In this document: positions 1 to 8,500 of the stretch, one piece after another
How positions within the stretch are numbered: position 1 is the first letter of the stretch
Layout of the letters: each line of letters opens with the position of its first letter
Assembly (NCBI RefSeq): GCF_025660655.1
Contig: NZ_JAOTIN010000010.1
Span: forward strand, 1-64,000
Direction: 5' to 3'
Source of the DNA: Streptococcus sp. CSL10205-OR2
GTDB lineage: Bacteria; Bacillota; Bacilli; Lactobacillales; Streptococcaceae
Length of the DNA stretch: 64,000 nucleotides
Notes under the pieces: generated by a model
Databases searched by the model: none
What the model saw: the letters and a program-made list of their open reading frames with translations, nothing else
Told to the model about the DNA's origin: nothing
Translations under genes and position numbers: made by a program

Positions 1-35
1 CCTAATAAATTTGTGGTATTCTTAAGATGTTCCAT
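1..35 (-). CDS. ISL3-family transposase, first 11 codons only (cut by window edge)
   Basis: The minus strand from the ATG at 35 reads MEHLKNTTNLL and is still open at the window edge. This resembles the N-terminus of streptococcal ISL3-family transposases. A weak ribosome site (AGAAAG) sits 6 nt upstream. No catalytic residues are inside the window, so the family call rests on the N-terminus and the element end together. Confidence 0.5.
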   Translation of the reverse strand, partial: MEHLKNTTNLL

Positions 36-158
36 ATGATTCTTTCTAATGAGTGGTTTTGTCGCTTTTCATTATAAGTCATATGGGACTTTTTGTCTGC
101 ATTGAAAAAGCCCTATAACTTCTGTGGTGGAGTTACCCACTACAGATATTATAGAGCC
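1..158 (-). mobile_element. Left-edge fragment of an ISL3-family-like insertion sequence
   Basis: The minus strand reads from a terminal sequence near 158 (GGCTCTATAA) through about 120 nt of leader into a transposase start at 35. The terminal segment can fold back on itself: GGCTCTATAA near the end faces TTATAGGGC about 40 nt inside. GGCTCT-type ends and the first transposase residues agree with streptococcal ISL3 elements as I remember them. The rest of the element lies outside the window, so the second end and any target duplication cannot be seen. Confidence 0.6.
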
Positions 159-188
159 GGTTTTTCTTATTGATTAAATAAAACTTTG

Positions 189-782
189 TTAAACTTTTTC
201 AGTCTTAATCGCTTGTAAAATAAAAGCTTTTCCTTCTGGACGCATAAAAAGAGCATCCCCTTCAATAATGAGTTCTTTAGTCACTGTTTTCAAACCAAGA
301 GACCCCAATTCTTTCGATAAATTCTCTAAATCAAAGCCACTATAGTTGGCATCAAGGTCTTGGTAAAAGTCAATCATGATGAATTGACCATTGTCATTTA
401 ATGAGACGAATAATTCTTCCAACAAATCTTTAAAGTCTGGCACATGATGCAAGACCAATGAAATAAGAAGTAAATCATAGGATTCCTTGATGGATTTGTT
501 TGTTTCATCCACCAATTCTGTGGTGATATGGGTGTGACCTGCTGCTTCGATTTTTTGTTTTGCCTGATCTAACATGGCTTGACTGATATCTGTGATAATA
601 ATCTTTTTAGCCTTGTCAGCTAAACCAAGCGCAAGGTTTCCTGTTCCACCACCATAATCTACCATCGTATCAAACTGGTACTCTTCTAACAAAGAACGTA
701 TCACCTTGATAAAATGATCAGCCAAAGCAAGCTGCTGTGGAGAATCATAGTGCTTTACTTTTTCATCAAATTTATTAGCCAT
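189..782 (-). CDS. Class I SAM-dependent methyltransferase
   Basis: A 197-residue Rossmann-fold methyltransferase. Motif I is VDYGGGTGNLAL (about residues 41-52), followed by the acidic IITDIS strand that would bind the SAM ribose, and LLLISLVLHHV in the motif IV region. This matches the Methyltransf_11/25 (UbiE/Tam-like) group. The substrate cannot be deduced: no metal, lipid or RNA-binding addition is present. The start is supported by AAAGGA 6 nt upstream. It is a single-gene unit with an extended -10 promoter (TGATATGAT, -10 at 815-820) overlapping a perfect 12-bp palindrome. Its 3' end lies 30 bp from the IS end and looks complete. Confidence 0.8.
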   Translation of the reverse strand: MANKFDEKVKHYDSPQQLALADHFIKVIRSLLEEYQFDTMVDYGGGTGNLALGLADKAKKIIITDISQAMLDQAKQKIEAAGHTHITTELVDETNKSIKESYDLLLISLVLHHVPDFKDLLEELFVSLNDNGQFIMIDFYQDLDANYSGFDLENLSKELGSLGLKTVTKELIIEGDALFMRPEGKAFILQAIKTEKV

Positions 783-803
783 TTTCTTTCCTTTCTGAGA
801 TTG

Positions 804-820
804 TTAACTAGTTAATCATA
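804..820 (-). promoter_or_regulatory. Extended -10 promoter with palindrome TTAACTAGTTAA for the methyltransferase gene
   Basis: The minus strand shows TGA-TATGAT (-10 at 815-820). Immediately downstream, sharing one base, is the perfect palindrome TTAACTAGTTAA (804-815). Its place at the transcription start suits a repressor operator, but the regulator is unknown. Confidence 0.4.
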
Positions 821-902
821 TCAAAAAGTAATAAAGAATGCTAGAATTTGATATGGGATATGCGGTTTATAGTTTAGCCAGGATAATGAGCACTATATGA
901 CA

Positions 903-931
903 AAAAGAGAATCTTTTTGATTCTCTCTTTA
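903..931 (-). terminator. Intrinsic terminator of the beta-helix-like gene
   Basis: On the minus strand AGAGAATC-AAAAA-GATTCTCT is followed by a T run, about 20 nt past the stop of the 430-residue gene. The stem also has A/T flanks suitable for opposite-strand use. Confidence 0.7.
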
Positions 932-948
932 TCATGTCATATTATTTT

Positions 949-2241
949 TTAAAGGTAAGCTTCAATAGCTGTCAAATCAGTCTTTCCATCATTTTCAACG
1001 ACGACTTCTTTTGCCCCTTCACCCTTAGCAATCACTTTCCCTGCGACTGTCATTTTGTCAACTGTGCCACCATTAACATGATAAGAAACAACATTTGCGC
1101 CGTGTGTTTCAATATTTCCTTTAACATCAAGGGTTTTAATGCTACCGCCGGCTAAAACGCTGATAGCATCTGCTGCAAGTGTCATGATTTGACCTTTGAC
1201 TAAGGTTTGACCAACTGATCCAGATGTTGAGATATCACTACCAATAGTGATGTCCCCAACAGGCTTACTGAATTGCATCCCGATGGATCCGTTACCTTTA
1301 GTCACAATTTTTTCAAAATAAGCTTTTTCGATAGTACCGTCATATTGGTTAAAGCCTCTTGCTCCTAAGCCATTGGTTGTAATCGTTTTTTCTGCTCTGA
1401 AATCTTTGACATCACCAAAGTTAACAAAACCGATACCACTTTCTCCGTAGCTAATCACTTCTTCTTTAACAATCCAACGATCAACGCTTCCCCAAACATC
1501 CAGAACCATGTCGTTGGTACCATAAGTCACAACAACACCGTTTGATACGATTTCTTTAGCGTGGGCACCATAAACGATGAAAATACCACCGGTAATGAGA
1601 TTGGGTTGACCAGACGGAATCATACCATTTGAATAAACATCGTTAGTGGTTAATTGTTCAACATGAACAGGTCCTGAATCATCATTAAAGCCTGAGATGA
1701 AGATGCCACTACCAAGAACTGGTGCATTTTGTCTACCAACAGAAACGTTGTTTGCAACAACCTTAATCTCACTACCTTCTTCAGGATTAAAGTTGTAAAT
1801 CGTTAAAGCACCTTGATAGACATTAACACCATATTTCATCGGTCTTTCTGGATAAAATCTCGAATCAGCTGAAACAATATCCAATTCATCAATCACAACC
1901 GATAAGGTTTTGTTTATACCACGCGTCATTAACTGAACCATTCCAGTTACTACAAGGTTTTTGAGTGCCATTTGTCCCAAATCCATGCGCGTTGAGTCAA
2001 TATAAATGGCTCTTTTAGCTGGTGAGGTTTGAATGGCAATGCCTGAAATGGCATTGTTTTGTGTCAAAGCAACCCCATCACCATTAATAAAACTTAGTAA
2101 AATATTATCTGACCCAGCTGTCAAACGTTGACCTGGGTTTAATTTAATAGTATTAGGGACACTCATTGAATTCATCAATTCTATCTCTTTTTCATTAGCT
2201 AGAATAGCTTGTTTTAGTTCAATAAAATTTTTTACTTTCAT
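949..2241 (-). CDS. Hypothetical protein, predicted right-handed beta-helix repeat protein
   Basis: 430 residues; I do not recognise a named family. It lacks a signal peptide or membrane segment, so it should be cytoplasmic. From about residue 30 the protein is a run of short strands rich in G, N, V, I and T, repeating roughly every 20-25 residues (GVALTQNNAISGIAIQT, IKTLDVKGNIETHGANVVSYHV). This is typical of pectate-lyase-like parallel beta-helices. No pectate lyase catalytic Lys/Arg/Asp set is evident. The start has AGGAGGG 7 nt upstream. It is a single-gene unit ending in the terminator at 903-931. Function unknown; a carbohydrate-binding or scaffold role is only a fold-based guess. Confidence 0.7.
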   Translation of the reverse strand: MKVKNFIELKQAILANEKEIELMNSMSVPNTIKLNPGQRLTAGSDNILLSFINGDGVALTQNNAISGIAIQTSPAKRAIYIDSTRMDLGQMALKNLVVTGMVQLMTRGINKTLSVVIDELDIVSADSRFYPERPMKYGVNVYQGALTIYNFNPEEGSEIKVVANNVSVGRQNAPVLGSGIFISGFNDDSGPVHVEQLTTNDVYSNGMIPSGQPNLITGGIFIVYGAHAKEIVSNGVVVTYGTNDMVLDVWGSVDRWIVKEEVISYGESGIGFVNFGDVKDFRAEKTITTNGLGARGFNQYDGTIEKAYFEKIVTKGNGSIGMQFSKPVGDITIGSDISTSGSVGQTLVKGQIMTLAADAISVLAGGSIKTLDVKGNIETHGANVVSYHVNGGTVDKMTVAGKVIAKGEGAKEVVVENDGKTDLTAIEAYL

Positions 2242-2319
2242 TGGTTTACCCTCCTGGCTATCATTATAGCACTTATAATCTTAGGGAGTGAGTAATATGC
2301 TTATCGCTCTTTCTCATCA

Positions 2320-2347
2320 AAAAAAAGAGAGGTTTCCCTCTCTTTTA
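2320..2347 (-). terminator. Intrinsic terminator of gapN
   Basis: The minus strand reads AAAGAGAGG-GAAA-CCTCTCTTT followed by eight T residues, just after the gapN stop. Confidence 0.85.
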
Positions 2348-2359
2348 GATGTTAGCATG

Positions 2360-3784
2360 TTATTCTGTATCAAAAACAACAGATTTCAAGCGTGACATCG
2401 CTTCAATAGAATAACGCACACCTTGTGTTCCAGAACCAGAGTTTTTCACTCCCATGAATGGGAAATTATCTGTTCCACGTTGTGTTTTGTTATTGATATG
2501 AACTGTTCCTACCTCTAATTGCTCAGCAATAGCAAAAGCTCTTGGGTAGTTCTTAGTAAAGATTGATGCTTGCAAGCCGTACTCAGAAGCATTTGATAGT
2601 TTAATAGCTTCTTCTACCGATTTTACGCGGATAAATGGCATTACTGGTCCAAAAGGTTCTTCCCAAGCAAGTCTCATATCAGTTGTGACATTGTCAAAAA
2701 CAACTGGTGAGATAAGATTATCTTCACGTTTAATCTCATTAAGTGGTTTCGCACCTTTTTCAGTAGCATCATTGATAAGACCTTCAACATAGTCTGCTGC
2801 TTTAGTATCAATAAGTGCTGTAATGTCAGCATCTTCTTCTGGTTGTCCAACTTTTAAAGCATTGACTTTATCACGAACGATAGCTGCTAATTCATCAGCA
2901 ATACTGTCCATAACAAAGACACGCTTAACTGCTGTACAACGTTGACCAGAATAGCTATAACCACCAGTAACAATTTGTGTTGCAGCAAGTTCTAAATCAG
3001 CATCTTCTAAAACAATCGCTGAGTCTTTACCACCCATTTCCAAAAGAACTGGTCTTAATCCAGCTAATTTAGCAATATTTTTACCAACAGGTGTTGATCC
3101 TGTGAAACTGATAAAGTCAACCGCTTTATGTTCAACGATGTAATCACCAATTTCAGATCCTCGACCTGTAATTGAATTAAACACACCCGCAGGTAAACCA
3201 GCTTCAGCAAAGACTTTTGCTAAAAGCAAACCAGAAATTGACCCTTGTGTTGGTGGTTTGAAGGCAACAACGTTTCCTGCAATCAAAGCAGGAGCAATCT
3301 TAGAAGCTGCTAAATTAATTGGGTAGTTAAATGGTGAAATCGCCAATACCAATCCTTGTGGTTCACGTCTAACAACAGCTAGTTTTTTCTTGCTGGCAGC
3401 TTCAAAACTACCACCTTCTAAAACCTCACCTGTTAAACGAAGGCCCTCTTCAGCAGCAAAATCAATAATTTCTGCCGTACGAACAACCTCACCAATAGAT
3501 GATTTAATTCCTTTAGCAATTTCTTTTGATAAGATTTCACCAATTTCTTCTTTATCTCTCATCAAGATATCAGCTGCTTTATGAAGATAAGCAGCACGTT
3601 CAACGTATGAAAGAGCTCGCCATTTTGGAAAAGCTTCTTTTGCAGAAGCCATAGCATAGTCAACTTCTTCTTGGCTCATGGCAGGAACTGTTCCTAGTTC
3701 TTTACCAGTCGCTGGTTCGTAAATCTTAATTTCTTTGTCTGATGATTTCCACTCACCATTAACATAGTTTTTATATTGTGTCAT
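2360..3784 (-). CDS. gapN: NADP-dependent non-phosphorylating glyceraldehyde-3-phosphate dehydrogenase
   Basis: Oxidises glyceraldehyde-3-phosphate directly to 3-phosphoglycerate with NADP+, giving cytoplasmic NADPH without substrate-level ATP. Streptococci use it as a main NADPH source because they generally have an incomplete oxidative pentose route. The 474-residue protein carries aldehyde dehydrogenase hallmarks: the LLEMGGKDSA general-base Glu segment, the catalytic Cys in GQRCTAVKR, and EPFGPVMPF. The sequence beginning TQYKNYVNGEWK is typical of streptococcal GapN. The start at 3784 is chosen because AGGAG lies 6 nt upstream; an upstream in-frame start would add only eight unconserved residues. 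It is monocistronic with its own terminator, next to a flavin disulfide oxidoreductase that would use reduced pyridine nucleotide. Confidence 0.95.
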   Translation of the reverse strand: MTQYKNYVNGEWKSSDKEIKIYEPATGKELGTVPAMSQEEVDYAMASAKEAFPKWRALSYVERAAYLHKAADILMRDKEEIGEILSKEIAKGIKSSIGEVVRTAEIIDFAAEEGLRLTGEVLEGGSFEAASKKKLAVVRREPQGLVLAISPFNYPINLAASKIAPALIAGNVVAFKPPTQGSISGLLLAKVFAEAGLPAGVFNSITGRGSEIGDYIVEHKAVDFISFTGSTPVGKNIAKLAGLRPVLLEMGGKDSAIVLEDADLELAATQIVTGGYSYSGQRCTAVKRVFVMDSIADELAAIVRDKVNALKVGQPEEDADITALIDTKAADYVEGLINDATEKGAKPLNEIKREDNLISPVVFDNVTTDMRLAWEEPFGPVMPFIRVKSVEEAIKLSNASEYGLQASIFTKNYPRAFAIAEQLEVGTVHINNKTQRGTDNFPFMGVKNSGSGTQGVRYSIEAMSRLKSVVFDTE

Positions 3785-3857
3785 TTTTTCTCCTATTTGA
3801 GTCATCACTCTTTTAAAGAATGTGCTCTGTTTTTATTTCCTATTTTAACATATCTAC

Positions 3858-5180
3858 TTAAAAATTAAAAAGGTCATTTAAATTTTCAGCCATTGTTGGA
3901 TGAGTGAAAATTTGTTTTTTGAAGTAGGTGTAAGGGATATGATTATCCATTGCCATGGTAACCAAATTGATAATTTCATGTGCCTCAGCACCAAAGATTG
4001 TTGCTCCTAAAATTTCCTTTGTTTCTTTATGAACAACAACTTTAAAGAGACCTCGTAAATCACTGTTGACATGAGCTCTTGGCATTTGAGCCACTAAGAG
4101 ACTATTTACCTTATAGGGTAGACCTTTTTCTTTAGCCGTTTTTTCATCCAAACCAACACGCGCTAGTGGCGGATTAATAAAGGTTGTATTAGGAATATTT
4201 GGACGATTGGCAATAGAATAGCTCTTATCCCCATTAAGATAGTCAAAAACAATTCTAAAGTCATCTAGGGAAATATAAGTAAATTGAGGACCACCATTAA
4301 CATCTCCGACAGCAAAAACATCAGTAACAGTTGTTTGTCTATAGTCATCAACAACAATGGCCCCACGTTCAGAAACTTTGATATCTGTATTTTCAAGTCC
4401 TAAGTCCGCTGTATTTGGTTTTCTACCAGTCGCATACATGACAACATCGAACTCAAATTCTCCCTTATCTGTCACAATCACTGTCTTATCGTTATCATTA
4501 TTTTTTACTTTTGTGATTGTTGAAGATAATTCAAATGAAATACCAGCTTCTTCCATATATTCTTGTGCCATCTGAGAAATAATTTCTTCCTCACGGCTAA
4601 ATATACGATTTTGTGGGTCAAAAATAGTGACCTTTGTTCCCAATTGACTATATAAATTAGCAAATTCTAGACCAATATTACCACCACCAATAATACCCAG
4701 TGTTTTGGGTTGAACAGTCAGCGTTTGCATCTGTGTTGAATCAAAAACATTTTTGCTCTCTAATAAACCAGGTATCGGCAAGACATTTGACACCGATCCA
4801 GTGTTAATGACAATAACTTTCCCTGTTAACTGCCTAGTTTCACCATTACTGTTAATTTCAATCACTTTATCTGAAATAAAACGTGCCTTAGCTGTATAGA
4901 CATCTGCAGTAGGAGCATTGGCAAGCATATCATAATTTTTTTGACGAAGACGACTGGTAACAGCCTCTTTTTCTGACATCACATCTTTAAAGTCGTGACC
5001 CGTCTCTACACTATGAAGCATTGTTTTAGTAGGAATACAGCCAATGTTAATACAGGTTCCGCCGTACATCTTGGCATCTTGTTCAATCATGGCAACAGAT
5101 TTTCCCTGTGCAGCCATTTTAGCGGCCAGTGTCTTTCCACCCTTACCAAAACCAATGACTATCAGATCATATTCTTTCAT
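3858..5180 (-). CDS. FAD-dependent pyridine nucleotide-disulfide oxidoreductase (paralogue 1)
   Basis: 440 residues of the class I flavoprotein disulfide reductase family. N-terminal FAD-binding GFGKGGKTLA replaces the usual GxGxxG with GxGxxGxxxA. The redox-active pair is GGTCINIGCIPTK (Cys about 43 and 48). The NAD(P)-binding IGGGNIGLEFA is at about 167, the second FAD motif VFAVGDV at about 290, and a C-terminal dimerisation domain ends in FTHPTMAENLNDLF with the catalytic His. Without an N-terminal HMA domain or C-terminal Cys pair it is not MerA. Such proteins are often annotated as glutathione reductase or dihydrolipoamide dehydrogenase; the substrate is unresolved, and recent family names such as hypothiocyanite reductase are possible. 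AAGGAGG precedes the ATG. A close paralogue lies beyond the metalloprotease gene. Confidence 0.85.
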   Translation of the reverse strand: MKEYDLIVIGFGKGGKTLAAKMAAQGKSVAMIEQDAKMYGGTCINIGCIPTKTMLHSVETGHDFKDVMSEKEAVTSRLRQKNYDMLANAPTADVYTAKARFISDKVIEINSNGETRQLTGKVIVINTGSVSNVLPIPGLLESKNVFDSTQMQTLTVQPKTLGIIGGGNIGLEFANLYSQLGTKVTIFDPQNRIFSREEEIISQMAQEYMEEAGISFELSSTITKVKNNDNDKTVIVTDKGEFEFDVVMYATGRKPNTADLGLENTDIKVSERGAIVVDDYRQTTVTDVFAVGDVNGGPQFTYISLDDFRIVFDYLNGDKSYSIANRPNIPNTTFINPPLARVGLDEKTAKEKGLPYKVNSLLVAQMPRAHVNSDLRGLFKVVVHKETKEILGATIFGAEAHEIINLVTMAMDNHIPYTYFKKQIFTHPTMAENLNDLFNF

Positions 5181-5420
5181 ACCACCCTCCTTTATAACCA
5201 GTAAAACAGTTAACTATTTTACAAAAAGAGTTATCTCTTCCACGCCATATAATATACCAAAAAAGATAACAATTTGCACAGAATAAAAATCAAATGCTTT
5301 TTTAAAAGAATTGACAGTGACTATCACTAGAAATCTTTTAAAAAGTGTCTTGTTTTTTTCTCTGTGCCTCTATTGTATACCCTTTTTCTAAAAATGGGGT
5401 TAATAATGCTTGAACCTATC
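5181..5420. other. AT-rich intergenic region holding the upstream region of the oxidoreductase gene
   Basis: No coding sequence is seen. The minus strand has a TGG-TATATT extended -10-like element about 50 nt before the oxidoreductase start and a second weak TATACAAT near 5380. I see no repeat or RNA structure worth naming apart from the terminator that follows. Confidence 0.4.
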
Positions 5421-5452
5421 AAAAAGAGGCTAGAATCAAACTTTCTAGCCTC
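5421..5452 (-). terminator. Intrinsic terminator of the metalloprotease gene
   Basis: Perfect GAGGCTAGAA / TTCTAGCCTC stem with a 7-nt loop, followed on the minus strand by TTTTT, about 80 nt past the protease stop. Confidence 0.8.
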
Positions 5453-5533
5453 CCTTAATATATTTTATATACCTTCACAGTAATCGAGGAACAATAATAT
5501 ATGGACAAATCAACCTTTCACAGTTTTACTCTA

Positions 5534-8500
5534 TTAAATAGGATAGACCACTAAATCTTCATAATTATTAAAGATAGAAGTTCTAAAATCATCTGTTAAG
5601 TCATTGTAAGCTTTCATGATGGCAGCTTTTAATTTTTCTCTAGCAAAACCATATTGTCCTACTTTTAGTTTAGCTAAATCTTCATCAATCGCTTTTGTCA
5701 TTAATGCTTCCAATGTGTCATAAGAGTTGATGATGTAAGATTGATTGTCAACCATGATTGTAATCGGCTTAATATAGCCTTTCTTATCCATTCGTTGCTT
5801 AAACATCTTAATTCTAAAATCTTCATAGTTTTCATATTGACCATTAAAGATTTTCTTAAAGATAAAGCTATCTGATAATGGCTGTTGCTGTTCTTCGGCT
5901 TCTTGTTTTAGTTGATTGCTTGCATAAGGAATGAAGCCTTCATCCCAACCAAAAGCTGCTAATAGTTCAAAAGCAGTTCTTCTAAACATCAAGCCACCAC
6001 TAGTTCCAGAATCATTTTCATAAGCTGCATAAATAGGATAGTAAAGTGGTATGAAATAATAGTTATTATGATTATCACGAAGATAGTCTTTTTTCAACAA
6101 AGTACCACTCTGACTGACGAGTTTTTGACGAACCAAATCAGAAATTGATGTTAAGGTCATTTGCTCCCACTCTTGTGTGGTAATTTCTCTAATCACATCT
6201 TTACCATGAGTTACACCAGCTTTAGTATCTGTATCTTTTACTAATTCTATCTTATTAAAGAAGAATTTTTGATCAGACTTATCTTTTTTAAGAATAATAT
6301 CTGCCTCAATACCATCTAAGAGGTACGTCACATCAAAAACGCCACTAAGGTAGTCTTTAAAATCCTTTTTCGTTTGGAAACGAGAGATCCGATCATTGTG
6401 GGCACCATGTTCCAAATCATACATGAAGTTAAAGCCATAGTAATAACTATTTGGACTGGTTACCGATTCAAATAAGCCAAGAGCATAGGACTCTGCTTCT
6501 TGTCCATCACGGTAACCATAACCATTTAACACACCATCTTCATCATAAGCATGTGTCATCTCATGACTATAAGTTGCCCCACCTTCATGTCCTAAGATAT
6601 CAACACCATCAAAGTAAATGCGATTTAAGGATTTATTGGCATAGCCAGAATCCTTGTTAGGCGATTGTGGGTAATACCTACCGATTGGACCAAAGAAATC
6701 ATCAATGGATGTGTCAATGTCACCATAAGGTTCTGCCCAGCGTCGTTTCTCATTGAACAGAGGTGCTATTTTGCCATTAACTGGATCTTTGATATAGTAC
6801 CCAGCAAATAATTCTGTCAATTTATCCGCATAAACCTTTTGACTGGTTGGTGAGACCACCCTCATAAATAAGTCGACAAAGTCTTGCCATCTTCTTGCCT
6901 TATCATTAATCAACTGATGCACACGTTTTAGCTCTTCTTGATAACGTGCTTTATCAGTTTCTTTAATGTTCATATCAATGTCACGACCATAACCGCCCAA
7001 AATTAACGAGGATAGGGTCGCTACCACATAGACATTGTCTTCTTTCAATGCTAACAGAGGAAGAATATAGCTTCTATAGGATTCTTTTGTTTGAAGTCGG
7101 TCATAAATAGCCACACTTTTCTCAGGTAAAACTCGCGAAGCTTCTTCATGAATATAAGCTTTTGTCGCCGATTTAAACCAGTCATTTGCTGTCATTTCAG
7201 GAGCAAAAATCATTCTATTATGGTCTAAGAATGACAAAAGAGATGGTTTATCAATCACTTGCAAGGTGTTTTCATAAAAGGCTTCATTTTTATATAACAA
7301 AAGATTATTGTAACCTTGTGAACCGATATTGATTAGCCAATCAAGTGTATCAACGGCTTTCCCATAAAAAGATGGTCGATACATCATCAATTCTTTGATA
7401 TGGTAATCGCCAAATTGAATACCATAAAGGCGATTCAAGTAAGATAAACCTAAAAGTAATTTTTCCTTATTATCGTCAATATGTCTTAACAAATACTGCT
7501 GAGTCGCTAGATTATCTGTTTCCATGAGAGAACTTGAGAGAAGTTTTTCTACTACGGTTGTTAACTGATTCTTAACTTGTGCGAAAGAATCATCCAAATA
7601 CAAGGCCCTAATATCTTGCTTTTCTGTTGCTGCTAATACTGTTTTAATAGCAGGGTCCGCTAGATTAACAGAAGACAAAATAGTCATCACTTGATCACGC
7701 AGCTGGGATTTTGTTGACACAAAATAATCAGGCGTGTAAAGGAGTTTATCTAATAAACGAAACTCTCTGACTTTGGTATTAGAATACTCACCAAGATCGG
7801 TCAAGGAAAGAATTGCCTTACTATCATCCTCATAAAGCACGAACAACTGATTAACATTGTCTAACATCTCAAGATTAGTCACAAATTGATTAACAGCCAT
7901 CGGTGTCACAGAAACAATCCGCTTACGATATAAATCACTCGTTGGATCAATTAAATTACCATACTTGATAATCGTATGACGATCATACAATGGTAACAAT
8001 TTTTTCGTGTTATAGTACGCCATTTCTCTATCTGCTTGATAGTGTTTTAGATCACCATCCTTATAATCAGATGATGGTTGTGCTTGTTTCTCAGTTAGTA
8101 CACCTAGTGCTTTTAGTTTTTCATTAAACTGTTCTTCAGTAATGGTACCATTTTGACCATCACCCACGCGTTTGTTATTTGAACCGGTAATACCGCTTCC
8201 TAACATGTCTAAAGACATATTGCTCGTATTATTATCAATTTGAGTTGCACCAAAATTGAAAGCAAGCAGGGCTGCTTTTTTAGACTGATTACCCGTTTTA
8301 ATTTCACCAGCAACAACGTTATTAGTCAGACGAGACGTTGCAAAATATGAATTTGCCCTTGCTGCAAGACCAGCAACATTGTTATTAGCACGGTCTCTTG
8401 CTGTAATTGACAAATTAACATAGGAAGAATCAACCGTAGAGCCAGCAAGCGTTGCGACCAAGCCACCTATCTGATGGGTGTTAGAGTTGTTTGGGTCATA

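Noticed and set aside
3858-5180. Naming the oxidoreductase mercuric reductase or dihydrolipoamide dehydrogenase
   Set aside because: It lacks the heavy-metal domain and C-terminal Cys pair of MerA, and a clear E3 (acoL) is present in the pyruvate dehydrogenase operon.
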